A stretch of DNA of 64,000 bases from Lepidodermella squamata. Its lineage: Eukaryota; Gastrotricha. This document shows positions 39,996 through 53,000 of the stretch, piece after piece. Under the pieces are notes generated by a model. The model had not been told where the DNA came from, ran no database searches, and saw only the letters and a program-made list of their open reading frames with translations. The position numbers and the translations under genes are program-made. The stretch is taken from NCBI GenBank assembly GCA_047495785.1, contig JBLDXI010000030.1, forward strand, positions 1,426,001 through 1,490,000, given 5' to 3'. The first letter of the stretch is position 1; each line of letters opens with the position of its first letter.

Positions 39996-42900
39996 CTAAA
40001 AAAAGAAAAATAAGAATCTTAATGAAAGCCCGTTATTTGACGGGGATACCGACGGGCATGATGAGGCCAGAAATCGAATAAAATAATGAATGTTAAAGTG
40101 CGAAAAATAGGCAGTCCAGTAAACATATTATGTGATTTCAATTTTGAATTGATATGGAAAATTATAGCCCGCCAAACACTGCCGAACAGAATGTCAACAC
40201 TCTTGCCACTATTTTTAACACGTTGAAGGATAATTCGTCGGTAATAATCGTCAAAGAATTACGACTGGGGCATTTTTCACATCGACCCCACAGCACATAG
40301 TAATTCAAAATATAGGTGATAAAAATAAAAATCATAAAATTAAATTATATAAAAATAAATAGTAAAAATGCGCGTTAAAAAAACGCTGAAAAAAATTGTT
40401 TCATTTTTGACGACGATCGACGTAAAGACGAGATTCGGCGTTCACCCATTTATTGCCTAGATTTTATGGCTTTTCCCTTTTCCCTTTCATTTTTCTGTTA
40501 ACCGCAATTCGAAAATTGATGCGGTATTATTTTCCAAGAGAAAAAATGGTGATAATCCGAGCACACAGTTAGGTCGACATGCAAAAAATCCAGTCGAAAA
40601 ATTAGTCTCGTTTTTCATTGTGAGTGAAGCATATTACGTAACACTACTGGCGGAGGAGTATTTTTTCATTGTGAAACCGAACCCCCTCCGAACCCCCTCC
40701 AGCTTCTCGCATGTTTAGTACTAGCGTGATTCACTCTGAGGGATTAGCGAGCTCAAAGCGACTTTTTTTCACTGCATTCAAAACTCCAATTTCAAGCTTT
40801 CTACCCACATTTTGGAATTTTTTGGCAAAGTTTCGGAATTCTTGAATAAACTTCACTAACTACTACTATTGATTATGCTCAATCACGCTGTCATGTTTTT
40901 TTCTTGAAAAAACCGCAAATTTCTAGACTTTTTCTACTTTGAAATTTCTTTTTTAAAAAGACATTTTGATGATAATTTTGTGGTTATTCTTACTAGCAGA
41001 CGACTAGGCAAAGTTAAAAGGCGTCATTTTTATCATATTTGAGATTTCTGGCTCCAAGGAAAGTGATAGTTTAAATTAATTTATTTTTTGTAGACTGTCT
41101 ATTGCAATAAAGACAGAAAACTTACTTAGTCATCAACTTCGCGTCCGATAGTTGCAGGAATTCGTAGCGTAAAATAGGTAACTGATAACCTCACAAAACT
41201 ATTAAAATATAGGTAGATGTGCTACCAATGAAAAAGCTTTCGATTTTATGAAACTTGTGGTCATAAGAGACAAATAGAAATATAATGATGAATTATAGGA
41301 AAACCGCCGCACATCTTGCAACATTCATAGCTTTAGCGACGATTTCAAGGTTGCAGGGGTAGAAAAAATCGAAAATTAGCCAAGAGCAATTAAATACTTT
41401 AATTAAAAATACGAAAATTATAAGCATCCAAAATCGAAGAATTCATAACCCGCAATCACGAAATCGGACGTTTGTAAATAATCCGATTGCGCAACAATGG
41501 TCAGAAGCTAGTCGCAGTACGAGCAACTAATTCTGGAAAATCAAATTATTCTTTATCCTCAGTCCCTAGCAGGTAATAGAATAGCATGAGGAAGTTTCTT
41601 CGCTTTTAGACTGGCACATTTCGTCAGACACGAGACCCTTGCCTGTCGCTTTCTTTATTACGTTCAATTATAGAAAAAGCCGCGTGACCTCAGCGCGCAG
41701 AAAAACCATCATCATTATCATCGCGCTGCACTTACATCGCTGCGGCCACTTTGCGTTAAATTTCTGGTGTTATATGACTCGCCTTGCTTGATGGGTCGTT
41801 GTTTTCATTGAAATAATATTTCATCCTGAACTACTTAATGGCATTTTCTTGGCGTGATGAATTGCCAAAGGTAAAAAAATCAGAAAGTGTTGTAAAACTT
41901 CTAAAAATGTAATCAAATAGGCATAAGCCGCTCTTCGAAGTCCCATTCCCTTTCACTGAAAATTTTCATTTAAATTCGATCCAAAATTTAACTGCGTGCA
42001 TAATGTTCAACCTTCAAGCGTATACGCCGAGAACTAGGCCGGACTGGGTATTTTCTGATTTTTTATTAAATTTATTTTTTATCAGGGGATTTTTTCTCAA
42101 TTTTTATTTCTCAATTTTTTTCGTGCGTCTTCTTCATTGTGCGAACTTGGAGTTGTTGCGCACTTATTTTCACGTAACAATCCAATCGTCACAATTGTCT
42201 TACTGCCACATGCCACATGCCGTTCATCCTTCATTCGATTATTTATCTGATTTTAGAATTTTTCATTTTTCGCTTTTTGATCACGGCTCACGGCACTTAC
42301 TGATGCAAGGTTGTTCATTCGCAGGCCAATGCGGCCGTTTAGTCACACCGTTAGTCCAGTTGTGTTACGGCAATGCTAACTAGCAATCAAAGCTGACCTC
42401 AGCTGTTTTCTCAAGGTAAATTTCTCAAATTTTGATCATCAGACGCGGAAATTATGTCCGTCTATCCGTTTCATATCAAACAGTAATAATGATTTCAGCC
42501 CCAAAGTTGGCGGAAACCATTTTATTTTGTAATGTATATTGCTTATGAGGAATTTTATTGTTTGCCATCTGGAATAAATCTATCTCAAATTACTTGCGTG
42601 CCTAGGCCCTAGAAAACTCCTACTGCATAAGAGCCAAATTTTTAACCTAGTACCCTGTTCCCAGCTATACTGTTACGGCGCCTTCATGGATGAAAAATTG
42701 AAATGTATTTTATTCGTATCATTGTTTAGATTGGATAGCAGCTGATCGACTGGTAGAGCTTCGACCGATGAGTGTGACGACACAGGCTTACTGGCTTCCG
42801 ATATCGCTAGTCATTACTCGGTAATTTATCAGATTTTTTACTTATTTTTCGAGAAATTTCCCGAATTTTTCCAATTGCCTTGATCCTCGATGTTATTTAA

Positions 42901-43143
42901 ACTTCAAAATTTCAAATAATTAAATTTTAAATGGGTCCTCCTTTTAGCGGAACCACATTTTAGAATTTTCTAGTGGCCTGAAAGCGCTTTTTGGATATTT
43001 CTTGCGGGTCAAGATTGGCCACAATAATTGTAGAAAAATCACCAGTAAATTAAACGCAACATTTTTTATAAAACAGAGTTTTCAATTCAGAATCCATCCT
43101 TCGCCTGAAATTCGTAGAATTATTCAAAAAATGTTTTTTGGTA
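39996..43143. other. Gene-poor stretch with a few exon-like blocks
   Basis: No gene model could be built. A 126-codon hydrophobic frame at 42003-42383 and a block at 42730-42820 (TWO splice-like borders; reads WIAADRLVELRPMSV) have some coding look but no partners. Otherwise AT-rich with no feature recognised. Confidence 0.3.
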
Positions 43144-43145
43144 TA

Positions 43146-43361
43146 CAGGGTGGCCAAAAAATTCCGCTGAGCGGGAATTTTATGCGCACCATGTTAATGA
43201 GGAGTTTCAAGAAATTCCATTGGCAAAAGAATGCTTCTTAAAAATTTTCAACTGCTTAAAACTCCTCAATGAATTGATGCGCATCGAATTCCTTGACCCG
43301 AAAGAAATATCCAAATAAAAGCGATCCAAAAAGCGCTCTGCGGAATTTTTTGGCCACCCTG
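43146..43361. mobile_element. Mariner/Tc1-type MITE, 216 bp
   Basis: Ends CAGGGTGGCCAAAAAATTCC (left, 43146) and its inverse (right, ending 43361) are flanked on both sides by TA, the target duplication of the IS630-Tc1-mariner superfamily. The inverted similarity continues inward (GGGAATTTTATGCGCACC against GGAATTCGATGCGCATC, then GAGGAGTTT), so the whole element folds into one long hairpin. No coding sequence. Confidence 0.85.
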
Positions 43362-43370
43362 TATTTCGAC

Positions 43371-43470
43371 TTTGGTTCCGCAAAAAGCAAATTTGTTTCC
43401 GCTACAGCATTTTTGGTTCCGATAAAGCAAATTTGGTTCCGCTCACCGTAGCTTTGGTTCCGCTAAAAGA
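43371..43470 (+). repeat. Degenerate tandem repeat with TTTGGTTCCG motif
   Basis: Five loosely spaced units of about 20-25 bp carry TTTGGTTCCGC(T/A) or a one-base variant, starting next to the MITE. Confidence 0.6.
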
Positions 43471-43732
43471 TATTCCGATTTTAAATTAAATATTTTAAAT
43501 TAAATATTTTTTTAATTTCTGATTTTATTTCAGCTGTCATTCCTGCATGCTATCGAATCAACGCCAAGCTATGGAAGATTCGATTGAGGTGCGTGCGATC
43601 AAAAACCGAGCAATAATTTCCAGCCAGTGCTGAATTTCTTTATGGTCGCCATATACCCAAGATTTTCTAATTCTTCTATAATTTGTGATTTTCTGTTACT
43701 TGATTCCATAATTATAGCCCTTATTGAAGATG

Positions 43733-43958
43733 TCACAGATCAGCACTGAGAGCTGCGGTTATACGGCTTTGAAGAATAATAAATTGGAACCCAGCTCTCA
43801 GCAAGATTTGAGGCTCCGACTCGTGAACTTGCCGCTCGAGACGCAAAAACTGCGTAATCCGTGAATCCAAAGCAAACATTGCTATGAACTGTGTTGCTGG
43901 AGCCTCAATTGTAACGTGACCCCCGAGTATCGGCAGAAAGTGCAAATCGATATCATAC
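43733..43958 (-). CDS. Possible terminal exon, unrecognised protein
   Basis: After a CAG acceptor (43959-43961) the minus strand reads YDIDLHFLPILGGHVTIEAP, QFIAMFALDSRITQFLRLE and LLRAGFQFIILQSRI to a stop at 43733, about 74 residues of strand-like sequence. No start or upstream exon was found. It resembles the block at 37993-38235 only in general character. Confidence 0.25.
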
Positions 43959-43961
43959 CTG

Positions 43962-46830
43962 AATAGGGCTCAAAATCGGCACTGGGATGTCCGACTTTCA
44001 AGGACTTGTTACGCCTAAATGCTAGAATTAACTTGCCCACTTGAATAGTTGCCCACACTGACTGTAATACGTCTGCAATACTGCAATACTGTAATACTGA
44101 TTAGCGACGGCCAAAAATTACCCATTTTTTAGCCACTTTGAGCAGGTCTGAATTTGATGAGACACGCTCTAGTGAATAGGAATTTTGCACTGTAATCGAT
44201 CACACTATCTACGTGAAACATTACTGTTTTCAAAACGACTGCGACGTTTACTCTTCGTTTAAATTACTTCTGATAACAGTTTTGAAATTGTACCAGTTTT
44301 CGAAGAACAATTCAGCGATAACCTGTGAGTAGGTGATGTTGAAATTTACGTTACGCGTGAGTGGTTTAATCATGTATGAATTTTTTACGTCCTCATCGGC
44401 ATTTTATTCGGCCTGTCACCCTTTTCCTACAAGATTGTACTTATGTCTCATTGTGGAGAAAATAATGCACAATTCCTATTTATTTTGTAAACGTTGAATT
44501 CGGAAAGTGCGATAATAATTAAACGTTAACTTTTTCTGGTTCCTCTATCAGTCAAATTGGTCAACAGATCTCTGAGAAGTTCAAACTTATGTTGTGTTTA
44601 CGAAAATTATGCCTCGTGATTCCCAACTATGGCTATAATTTTTCGCGCGTTGAAAAAATGTAAAAAAATATAGGTAGAAAAATATTACACCTATCGTCTG
44701 TCTCGACAAATTTTGTACACATTTTTCAATGTTTCAAAGAATTCTTGTTTATATTCTGTTTTTTCCTTATTCTGATACACGTAGAAAAAATCATCGCCGG
44801 CCGTAAACATTATCTCAATTGATTTCAATTCGCTTTCATTCCGCCAAAAGTTTCCTCGATTGATTTTATTAATTTCCCATTAAATAATGTGGCTGATAAT
44901 CAAATCAGATATTTCATCGGTCTAATGCCTCTAATGCCTATTTATTGCTCTTTCCCGCTTCTTTTCTCTAAGTGTTGAGACCCAATTTTGGCGTCACTAT
45001 GCTCGATTTTGAGGAAACTTTCACTTCAGAAATCTCGTTGTAAGTTGTCGAATGACTCAAAGCTTACTGAATATTAATATCTCGTGGGAATTATGCGGTT
45101 TCAAAATAATCATTTTATCATTCCTTGCTTATCATTCCTTGCAATATTTTGCTTCTATCTTCAATTGCCTTTTTATTTTCACCGCGATGGCAGGCCGAAA
45201 TAAAATGAAATTGCTGATTTATCAGTGGCGTAATTTTGTTCGAACCGGTGCTATTGAGGTAACCGTATCCGCGGATGCAGCAGGTACTAACAGGCTCCAA
45301 ATCACCTCAAAACACCTTGAAATTGAAGAATCAGCCAAGAATTGCGGAGAATCGCGGAGAAAACTTCCATTCTTACACTACAGCCACAAAATGTTCTGAT
45401 GACTAAATGATGATTCATCGTTAATCCAAAGGAAAAACCGGCTGCGCTATGAAATAAATAACGTGACCGGAAGCAAGTGAAAAGGGGGCTAAGGAATGTT
45501 CTGTTTTTTCAGCAAATGGCAAAGAGTGTGATGACTTGAAGAAGGGTGATCCTTGGATTCCAAGATGTTCTTGCTCAGGTTTTCTTGATGACTTTAAATT
45601 TTCGAATTTCAGACCTCTAGAATGCTCCCATCCTCCTTAAAACATGGAAAACCCCAGCGTTGCCCCGAAAAGTGTTATTGATTCAGCTTGCCGTAGAGAC
45701 ACTAGGTCCCAACAAAAATCTTTAGCGAGATTCCTCCAACATTTCGACTGTGCTTAAGTAAGTAACTTAAGAATTTATTGCGTTGGGGATTTTTTAATGA
45801 TACAACGAAATAGGAAAGAAATTGGAAACGCAGGGGATTCCATAGTGAATTTATTCGAGCTGTTATTGCAAAAAGCGCGGCATGCGACCACTTTTTATGC
45901 CACCCGTCATAATTTTAATTAATTTCAAAAAATAAAACAACAACAGGTACCTCTTTCAAAAATGTTGAATCTCTGCTCACAAATACTAAAAGCGGCCCTC
46001 TACCAGGCACACTTTTGGTGTTCCCTTATGGATAATTTTCTAAAATTCGCAAACATAGCTATAATTGGGGATTTTGGGCAAAATTGCCATTCTTCTGCCG
46101 CGGTTGGCTCTTCCAGGATTTTTTTTATTTGAAAAAATCAGTTTATCCATGTTGAGAATTTTCTCTATCCGACGATTTAAAAATTGTCGTTTAATTAATT
46201 TATTTCGATTTTCCGATTATTTTTGGCCTCGCTAATGGACTTCGAATTCTCTCACGGCGTTGGTCCGTTCAGAGAAATTCTTGAAAATAATAATTTCTGG
46301 CGCCAAAAATTCATTTGAAATTCATGTGAAAAATTCATAGATGAGTCATTTTTTGTCAAGCTTTGTACAAGTTTTAGCTGTGTTGTTTTGGCTTATTTTG
46401 CTTGCAAACAATTAAATTTCGCTCCTTTAGCTGTTCCGATTAAAATAGGCAAAACCACATTGGGAAAATTTCAGGGTTTACCTCAAATTTCACCGATGGT
46501 AATAATATCAAACGATCGAAAATTAAGCATATGCTAATCGGTTTGTCTGAAACTAGGTCAAAATTATTGGTAATCAGTCAAATAAATAATAAAATAAAAA
46601 TAATGACCCCTGTGCATTCTATTCCCCCTCTGCGGCTTTTATGACCATTACCCTTTATTTTAAGGTGACACATAATAATAAAAACCGGACAGCAACATTG
46701 ACGTACTCTTCTTCGAAGTATCAAAAAATCGAAAAATAACTTTTTTTACAGGTTTTATTTTCAAGTAAGTTCTCATAAGAAGAGAATAATTTGCAAAGAA
46801 ATTAGGTCAATAGTTCACGGTTGGCTGAAT
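43962..46830. other. Gene-poor stretch with one cysteine-rich exon-like block
   Basis: At 45514-45640 (plus), after TTTTTTCAG, the sequence reads NGKECDDLKKGDPWIPRCSC and continues to a stop; this looks like a terminal exon of a small secreted protein, but no other exon was identified. A (CTGTAATA)-like run lies at about 44079-44100. TTTATT at 46754-46759 is the likely polyadenylation signal for the methyltransferase gene on the minus strand. Confidence 0.3.
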
Positions 46831-48858
46831 TCAGCGCTTTCTGAATACCACCGCAATCGTAGCCATTGTACCAGCGAACTTTTTCGGCTCAGCAGCTACA
46901 ACGCGTCGATGTTCGGCCAGCAACTTGCCGATAACCGCCGATTTTTCCGCCTCACTGCGCTTCTCATCCAACCCGTCACGGATGAACGGTTCGACAACCG
47001 CCGCGACAAAATCGACAAATTCACGCGCGAAAACTTCAGAATCGCCATGTTCAAGGTACCGTTGATACACCCAATAGTACTCTTCCGGCATGTTTTCCGC
47101 GACCAAAAGTTCAAGGCCCAATTTTTCGTACAAATCGCACCGATCTGCAATGTCCTCGAGACTTCGCCGCATGACTGGAACTTGAAATTTCAGCGATTCT
47201 TGCCTCGAAATAACGCCTTGATGTACCAATCTTTCAACTGCTGTTTTGACGCCGCCGGCGAAAGCTTGGTCATTCGAGCCTTTCGACATGACATTAGCGA
47301 CCAGAATTCCGCCCTTGACCAGTTCCTTCGAACGAGCTGTTATGAAGGTTTCCCAGTCTTTAGCCGCTTGTTGCTTGTAGATGTGGTAGATTTTCGTGTC
47401 TTCATTAACGTGCCATGGTGATATCATGACTTCGTCGAAGCTTTCCATCGGTAGTTTCGATAGCCAATGCAAAGCGCTGCTTGAAAAGGCGAATTGAAGG
47501 CTGTTGTTGGGCAGAATTTGCTCGTAAAAGCTAAGACCGGCGGCTACGGCAAAAACTCCTGGAAACAAATGCACAATTTGTCATCAATTTTTCATGAATA
47601 GTGGTATAAATTAAATTCCATTCAATTTAAAAAATTAATTGCCAAATCAGAAAATTAATCAAATCAAATAAATTATTCAGATGAATTTTCGAGAATTAAG
47701 AAATGAGACGATACATTTCGCTTGAAATTCGAGCTAATAGAATAATTTTCCGTTTAGATTGAAATAAATTGAATTTAAAATTTAAAAATCTTCGATACTT
47801 CAAAATTTCTCTGAAGGAATTTTGGTTGGGGTGAATTAGAATTTTCAACAATTTCAACAATTTCAAAATTAAATTTATTTATTAAATTTCATTAGCTAAA
47901 TTAGCTAATCAAATTAGTGAATCAAATCTGGAGTCAAGTTGAATGTTTTTGAATTTTAATAAATTTCAATTAAAAATTCAAAAGCCTATTATTCCTATTA
48001 TGAAAAAATCAGAAAATCAGAAAAAGTAAATTAGCTGAATTGTTTTGAAAAAAATCTGTTTTTTAGATCATTTCAAAATTGCCAGAATTGCGAGGCCAGA
48101 ATTTCAAATTTTGAAACTTTGAAATTGAAGATTTCTCCATTAAAGTTGTAGAATTTACCTGAAACTGGTTAGAAAATTAAGGCATTATTTCACCGCAACG
48201 CAAAATCGGTACCGCTTTTGTTCACAGTTTCGAATTCAATTTTCACGGAATTCCTATCAATTTTCAATATTTTGAAATTATTCAGGTAAAATTTAAACCG
48301 ACAGAAATACCTTTCAGCAGAATAAAATATTCTTGAAATAATTTCAAAATAATAATTTTAAAGTTGTTTCAAATATTGGCAATACTGTCTAAAGATCACG
48401 TCTACTTCGCAATAATTTATTTGGAATTTTATAGATTTTGAAAATTTTGAAACATAATTTAAAATTTTATTGAAAATTTGAAAATAACACGTCAATACCC
48501 AGGAAATACCTTTATGCTGTCGAATGTAGGAACTTTCCTCAGACTGCAGGTAGGTGAACAGCACTTGCCATTTATTGCGAGGCACATCTTCATGAACGGC
48601 CAAAATTTGTCCGGTCTTCTCATCGCCGTACTTGGCCCTCAGACCGGTGACAATCATCGACATGGCCTCGGAACTGTTAGCACCAGTGCTTGACCCGAAA
48701 TCGGCGATGATGAACGGCTGGTTGGCTGTAATATCGGCCGAGTGGTGCTTCAAGCCGGTTTCGATGTACGGCTTCGTAAGGCGGACGGTTTGCAGTTGAA
48801 CTTTCGAATGCGAGTTGTAGTCTTCACGCATGGCTGAAGCTGCGAATGGCGGACTCAT
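46831..48858 (-). CDS. SABATH-type SAM-dependent carboxyl methyltransferase (paralogue 2)
   Basis: Exons 48510-48858 and 46831-47558 with a 951-bp AT-rich intron give 358 residues. Start at 48858 aligns with that of the 58-kb paralogue (both MSP....AMREDYNSHS). Motifs match the SABATH family of small-molecule carboxyl methyltransferases: YNSHSKVQLQ (substrate/SAM contact, YxxNSxxQ-like), FIIADFGSSTGANS (SAM site, residues 49-62), VHEDVPRNKW, ILPNNSLQFAFSSSALHWLS, and ARSKELVKGGILVAN. Known SABATH enzymes, mostly of plants, methylate salicylate, jasmonate, farnesoate and similar acids; the substrate here is unknown. No signal peptide, so cytosolic. All key motifs are intact, so it should be active. 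Confidence 0.9.
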
Positions 48859-50207
48859 TTCGGAGATTTGAAAAATCGTGTGTGTGAAAAAATGGGAGGC
48901 GAAATCTGAAATGAAATGTACGAGCGACCTCAATTACTGCTGTGATTACTAAAAGTGATCTTGATTGCGCGATTGCTCGCATAATTTGCCCTTAATTTGA
49001 CACGCAACAAGTGAGGCAATAATTCGACAACATTTGACCTAATTGTTAATATTGTCTAATAGCAACCAAGTTGTCGCAAGTCTGAATCACGGACAACAAG
49101 TCTGAAACACGATGCATCTTTTACAAGTTTTCGCTGTTTTGTCGCATTCGCTGTTCTGCGCAGTTGCTGTTTTGTCGCCGTACCAAAAACAACATTTTTA
49201 AGACTGACGAAATAAAATTCGGGAAAAATAGAGCGAAACAGTTCAGGAATGAAAATTAAAAATGAGAAAATTACCTAAAAAATCCTGCCTAAAAAAAACG
49301 GTTTTAGCAACGGTATCCAGGGTGCGATCTTTGATCCGCGGATGGAAAAAACATTTTTGCTGTATTGCCAAAATGGCTTGTAACCATTTCAGCTGGAACC
49401 GAGCGAAGCGAGAAAATTGTGGAGTTTTTACACTCAAACAAGCCTCAGAAACCTCTAAAAATTATCAAAACAGCGGGATAAAATTTAATGTTAGAAGTAG
49501 AAGAAGTAGAAGAAGAGGTTTATTACACTTCGATAAAATATGATTCGTAACAAGCTCTTCTGTCGATTTTTTTCTCTCTTTCTCTTGCTCGGTATTACAT
49601 AGTATTTTGGTCATTAAATTGGTCGAATTTTGCTCGAAAATCCAAGCAATCAACAACTTTATGACTATCGATTGCTGAACCTCAAAATTCGAGACGAAAT
49701 AATTATGCATTTACTTCAATCATTATGCACGTAATTCAATCAGTATTAATTGCATTTGAAAGCTTACTTCTGAGTCATCTGCTGAAACGATAGGACTATG
49801 TCACTTGTCACTTGACCAATTTGAGTTTAATAACCGAGGAAATTTGTGTTATAGATCAGTCAATAATTTTCTGCCCAACACCTGATCAATAAGTCCACTA
49901 TATGTGCGGGTGATTTCGCAGGTGAAACATGACTAATTTAGATTCCGACACATGTGCGAAGATATGCTTGCAGCCGTCCTGTTATTCTAACTCTGGATGA
50001 CGCGAAAGACCCTTGAAAGCGGGGGCTCGTGTACTGAATAGCAGAATATTACCTAGAACGATCAATAGCGATGTTTTTGCGCTTGTTGCCAGAAATGTGC
50101 CTAGTATTTGGAATAAGCTTCTGTCTAAACCAGTACAGCAACGAAAGTCAATAAAAATTGCTTATATAATATGCTGAAACTTTCCGAGTAAGGGACTTCA
50201 AAGAAAT
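48859..50207. other. Intergenic between divergent genes
   Basis: No gene seen. An (AGAAGT)-type microsatellite lies at 49493-49516. TATATAAT at 50161-50168, about 40 bp before the next start, may be a TATA-like element of the GPCR gene. Confidence 0.35.
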
Positions 50208-51661
50208 ATGGCGTACAAAGCTGTAGCGGAAGTTATTACCCTCGTCATAGCTATAGTTGTTAATTCCTTCGCGATGGAAGGCGTTGTCAAGGGCGAAATT
50301 CGCAGGCGGAACTACAGGCTGTTCCTAGCGAGCCTTCTGGCCTCGGGGATTTACATCTGCGCCATGAGAACAGTTTCCTTGGTTAGATCGGCATCGTTCT
50401 GGCTCCTCGACGTCGAGGCCAAGGCGAACATATGTGCCCATAGACTGGAGCATAGCCTCGAAATGGCTGGTTATCTATCTTTCCTGTTCAATCTCTGCGG
50501 AATGTTTACAGACCATTTCATAGCAATCGTGAGTAATTCTTTGAAGCTCTTTACATATCGAAATTCCTTTCCACTTCCAACCAGGTACATCCACATGCCT
50601 ATAAAATAGCAACACATAGCTTCATTGTCAAAAAGGCTCCACTTCTCGTTGCGATTGGAATTGTTCTAATAAGTAATACGACTCAATATTTCTCGACCAC
50701 ACCTGTGATTATCTATTTCCGAACAGCTATAATCGGTCATGTGCTATTCGAGGTGATACTGCCAATCGCGAATATGGCATCGCAGTTGCCACAGCCTCGG
50801 CAGACACTGATAGCTGTTGAGTATACGAATTGCGACCTGACGATATTGCAGATGGCCAAGGAACCAAATTCTTTCGTGAACACTTTCAATCACGGTTTAT
50901 TTTTCATCAATCTCAACAACGCGTCGTCTTTCAATTCCTATTTGAACGCATTGCCAGACCTGCCAGAATCATGCCACTTGAATACCTCGATTGATTCCTT
51001 GCTTGATATATACCTCAGTGCCTTTCTGGCCGCGGATGATCAAACTACGTTAGTTTCCAGCAACTGGAACTGGTGCTCCAATTTCTCTTACAGTTTATAC
51101 GAAAACTCGTTCGAGTTTATGGTTATTATCGTCTCGGTTCTAGCTATGACTTTTATAATCATCTGCAACTTGAGCTTTCGGCGGGTTATCGGCCGGTCGA
51201 TAGGACGCACCAGGGCGAAATTAACGAAATTGAGCAAGACAACGGTGATAATGCTGCTAGCATTTACTTTATGCTGGATGCCATTTGTCATTCACGAAAT
51301 CGTAATGACTTATCTAGTCAAAACTTCGGATGGCTCGAGGCGACTTGATGAGTATTGCATTATTGCACACAATATCCTATACGCCTGTTTCTTGTCAACG
51401 CCAATCGTAATTCCGGTCATTTATGTCACGAGAATTGGCGGAGTTTCGCGCTTTCTGTCGACAAAGTATCCTTGCCTTAGGTTTGGGCTGTTAACTAGCG
51501 TATCTTCCGAATGTCTTCCTCCACCGAAACATGAATTGGTAAAATTAAGCGTCTCTTTTAACCCACCTCGCCAGAGGGACGACACTATGCAGCTGCGTAG
51601 TGTAGCTTCCTGTAGTTACATCCCAGCTACAAAAACCGCTCATTTCACTGGCGATGCCTGA
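50208..51661 (+). CDS. Rhodopsin-family (class A) G-protein-coupled receptor, orphan
   Basis: Exons 50208-50528 and 50585-51661 with a 56-bp intron give 465 residues. Helix 1 (AEVITLVIAIVVNSFAM) begins almost at the N-terminus. The intron splits the end of helix 3: FTDHFIAI|VHPHAYKI, where class A receptors have DRYxAIxxP, so the DRY motif is DHF. A cysteine (NICAH) 24-25 residues upstream fits the helix 3 disulphide. A long second extracellular loop carries several N-glycosylation sites and cysteines. Helix 6 has the standard FTLCWMPF (CWxP). Helix 7 has TPIVIPVIYV in place of NPxxY. The C-tail is about 75 residues. Altered DRY and NPxxY with an intact CWxP suggest a fast-evolving, perhaps chemosensory, receptor. 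Confidence 0.85.
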
Positions 51662-51782
51662 AATCACGTTACTGGACTGTCTAGAAGTTTTTCTGGTTTC
51701 ATTTGTTCATGGATGGCAACGGATCCTTCCGTGATTTACAATGAATTTGCCTTTGCAAATTTCATATCAGCTTAAGATGCTG

Positions 51783-51788
51783 AATAAA
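51783..51788 (+). promoter_or_regulatory. Polyadenylation signal of the class A receptor
   Basis: AATAAA 122 bp after the stop, with a second copy at 51797. Confidence 0.45.
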
Positions 51789-52513
51789 AGCTTCGAATAA
51801 AAATCATAATTTGCGAATTTATAAATTCTGAATTGCATCATAAAATCATTTTATTATAAAGCTGTTTTTAGTGGACATTTTATTAGAAAATTGGATTCAC
51901 AGTACATTTCTATGTGGATGAATCATCGATGCTTCAATATTGGTAATGAGATCACGCGATGTTCGCAAATTGGATTCCGTCTGCCGAGTTAATTATGTTT
52001 CGTTCGATATCGATATCGTTCGCTCTGTAAAATTATTCAGAAATACGAATAAACACTGTCTACTTCGGTATTGATTCTTCACTTGTACCGTGACAGAGGC
52101 GAGGATTAGCAGCTGAAAGGCGGGCCAAGGGCTTTGGATCAGTGGCAATGGATCTCAAGCTATCTAGAATGATGATGATTTCGGCTGTTCGAAAACTGTT
52201 AAATGAGTCTAATGTAACTTTCATTTCAGTTGAACCCGTGATGGCTATGAGTTGAAGCCAACTCTTGAAGTTAATAGAAATAAAAAAATCAGACTTTGCG
52301 AATATCCCAGTTGAAGATTTGAAAATGTCCAATCTTCAAATCGGGCTTCGGGGGCTTTTCATGCTCTGTTCCATTGCAATCGGCGAAATTTGGTTAGTCC
52401 AACGCGACTTTCATCAATGAATTGATTTGCAGAGACTGAGCAAGCGGCAGATTGACCATTGATAGCGCTCGATTTCATCACGTCCATTTTATCAGATTCA
52501 GATGTGAATCGAG

Positions 52514-52610
52514 CAGTGGTTCTCAAACCCCGGCACGCGTGCCAACCGTGGCACTCCAGGAAAACCGATCGGCATCGGAGCCAAAAGTGCCACGCCGAGG
52601 GTTTTGTCTG
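52514..52610. mobile_element. Short hAT-like MITE
   Basis: Begins CAGTGGTTCTCAAAC, as at the window start in reverse. AACCCCGGCACGCGTGCC and GTGGCAC on the left pair with GTGCCACGCCGAGGGTTTT on the right, making a hairpin of about 97 bp. The right end is eroded, and no target duplication is visible. Confidence 0.55.
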
Positions 52611-53000
52611 CGTGAGCTGAATGGTTTTAAGCAGGGTGCAATCTTGGATCCCTGTCGAAACGAAACTGTCAGCCGAGCGGAACAAGTGGCAGCGGCAAGT
52701 AGGTCAAAAAAAATGTTAAAATAAAGGTAAATTCGAAATATATTAAGTGTTATCAAATTAAGGTAAGGTAGGGTTCAGGGATGAGGATCGATTGTTGGTT
52801 CAAGTGTCCAACCTCAATTTTACTCAGAATTCCAAGCTCCACTCGATGGTAACAATTCGTCGCAGATATCTGAAAAATTGATTTTCCATCGAGAACTTGT
52901 AACGAATCGCTTCGCACACAAACGCTTCACAGGAAATTTGACGTGGCTTGTAACTTGGTAGATGCGAAGAATAAAAGAATCGCATTTTTGTAAAAACATC

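Noticed and set aside
42003-42383. Hydrophobic 126-codon frame as a membrane protein gene
   Set aside because: Its Phe-rich composition follows from T-rich DNA, and no signal, homology or splice partner supports it.
47559-48509. AT-rich block between methyltransferase exons as a separate gene
   Set aside because: It is a 951-bp intron: donor and acceptor join in phase and the joined protein aligns with the intronless paralogue at 58312.
52962-53000. Upstream in-frame Met for channel F
   Set aside because: It would put a charged segment in front of the signal peptide; the Met at 53001 is the better start.
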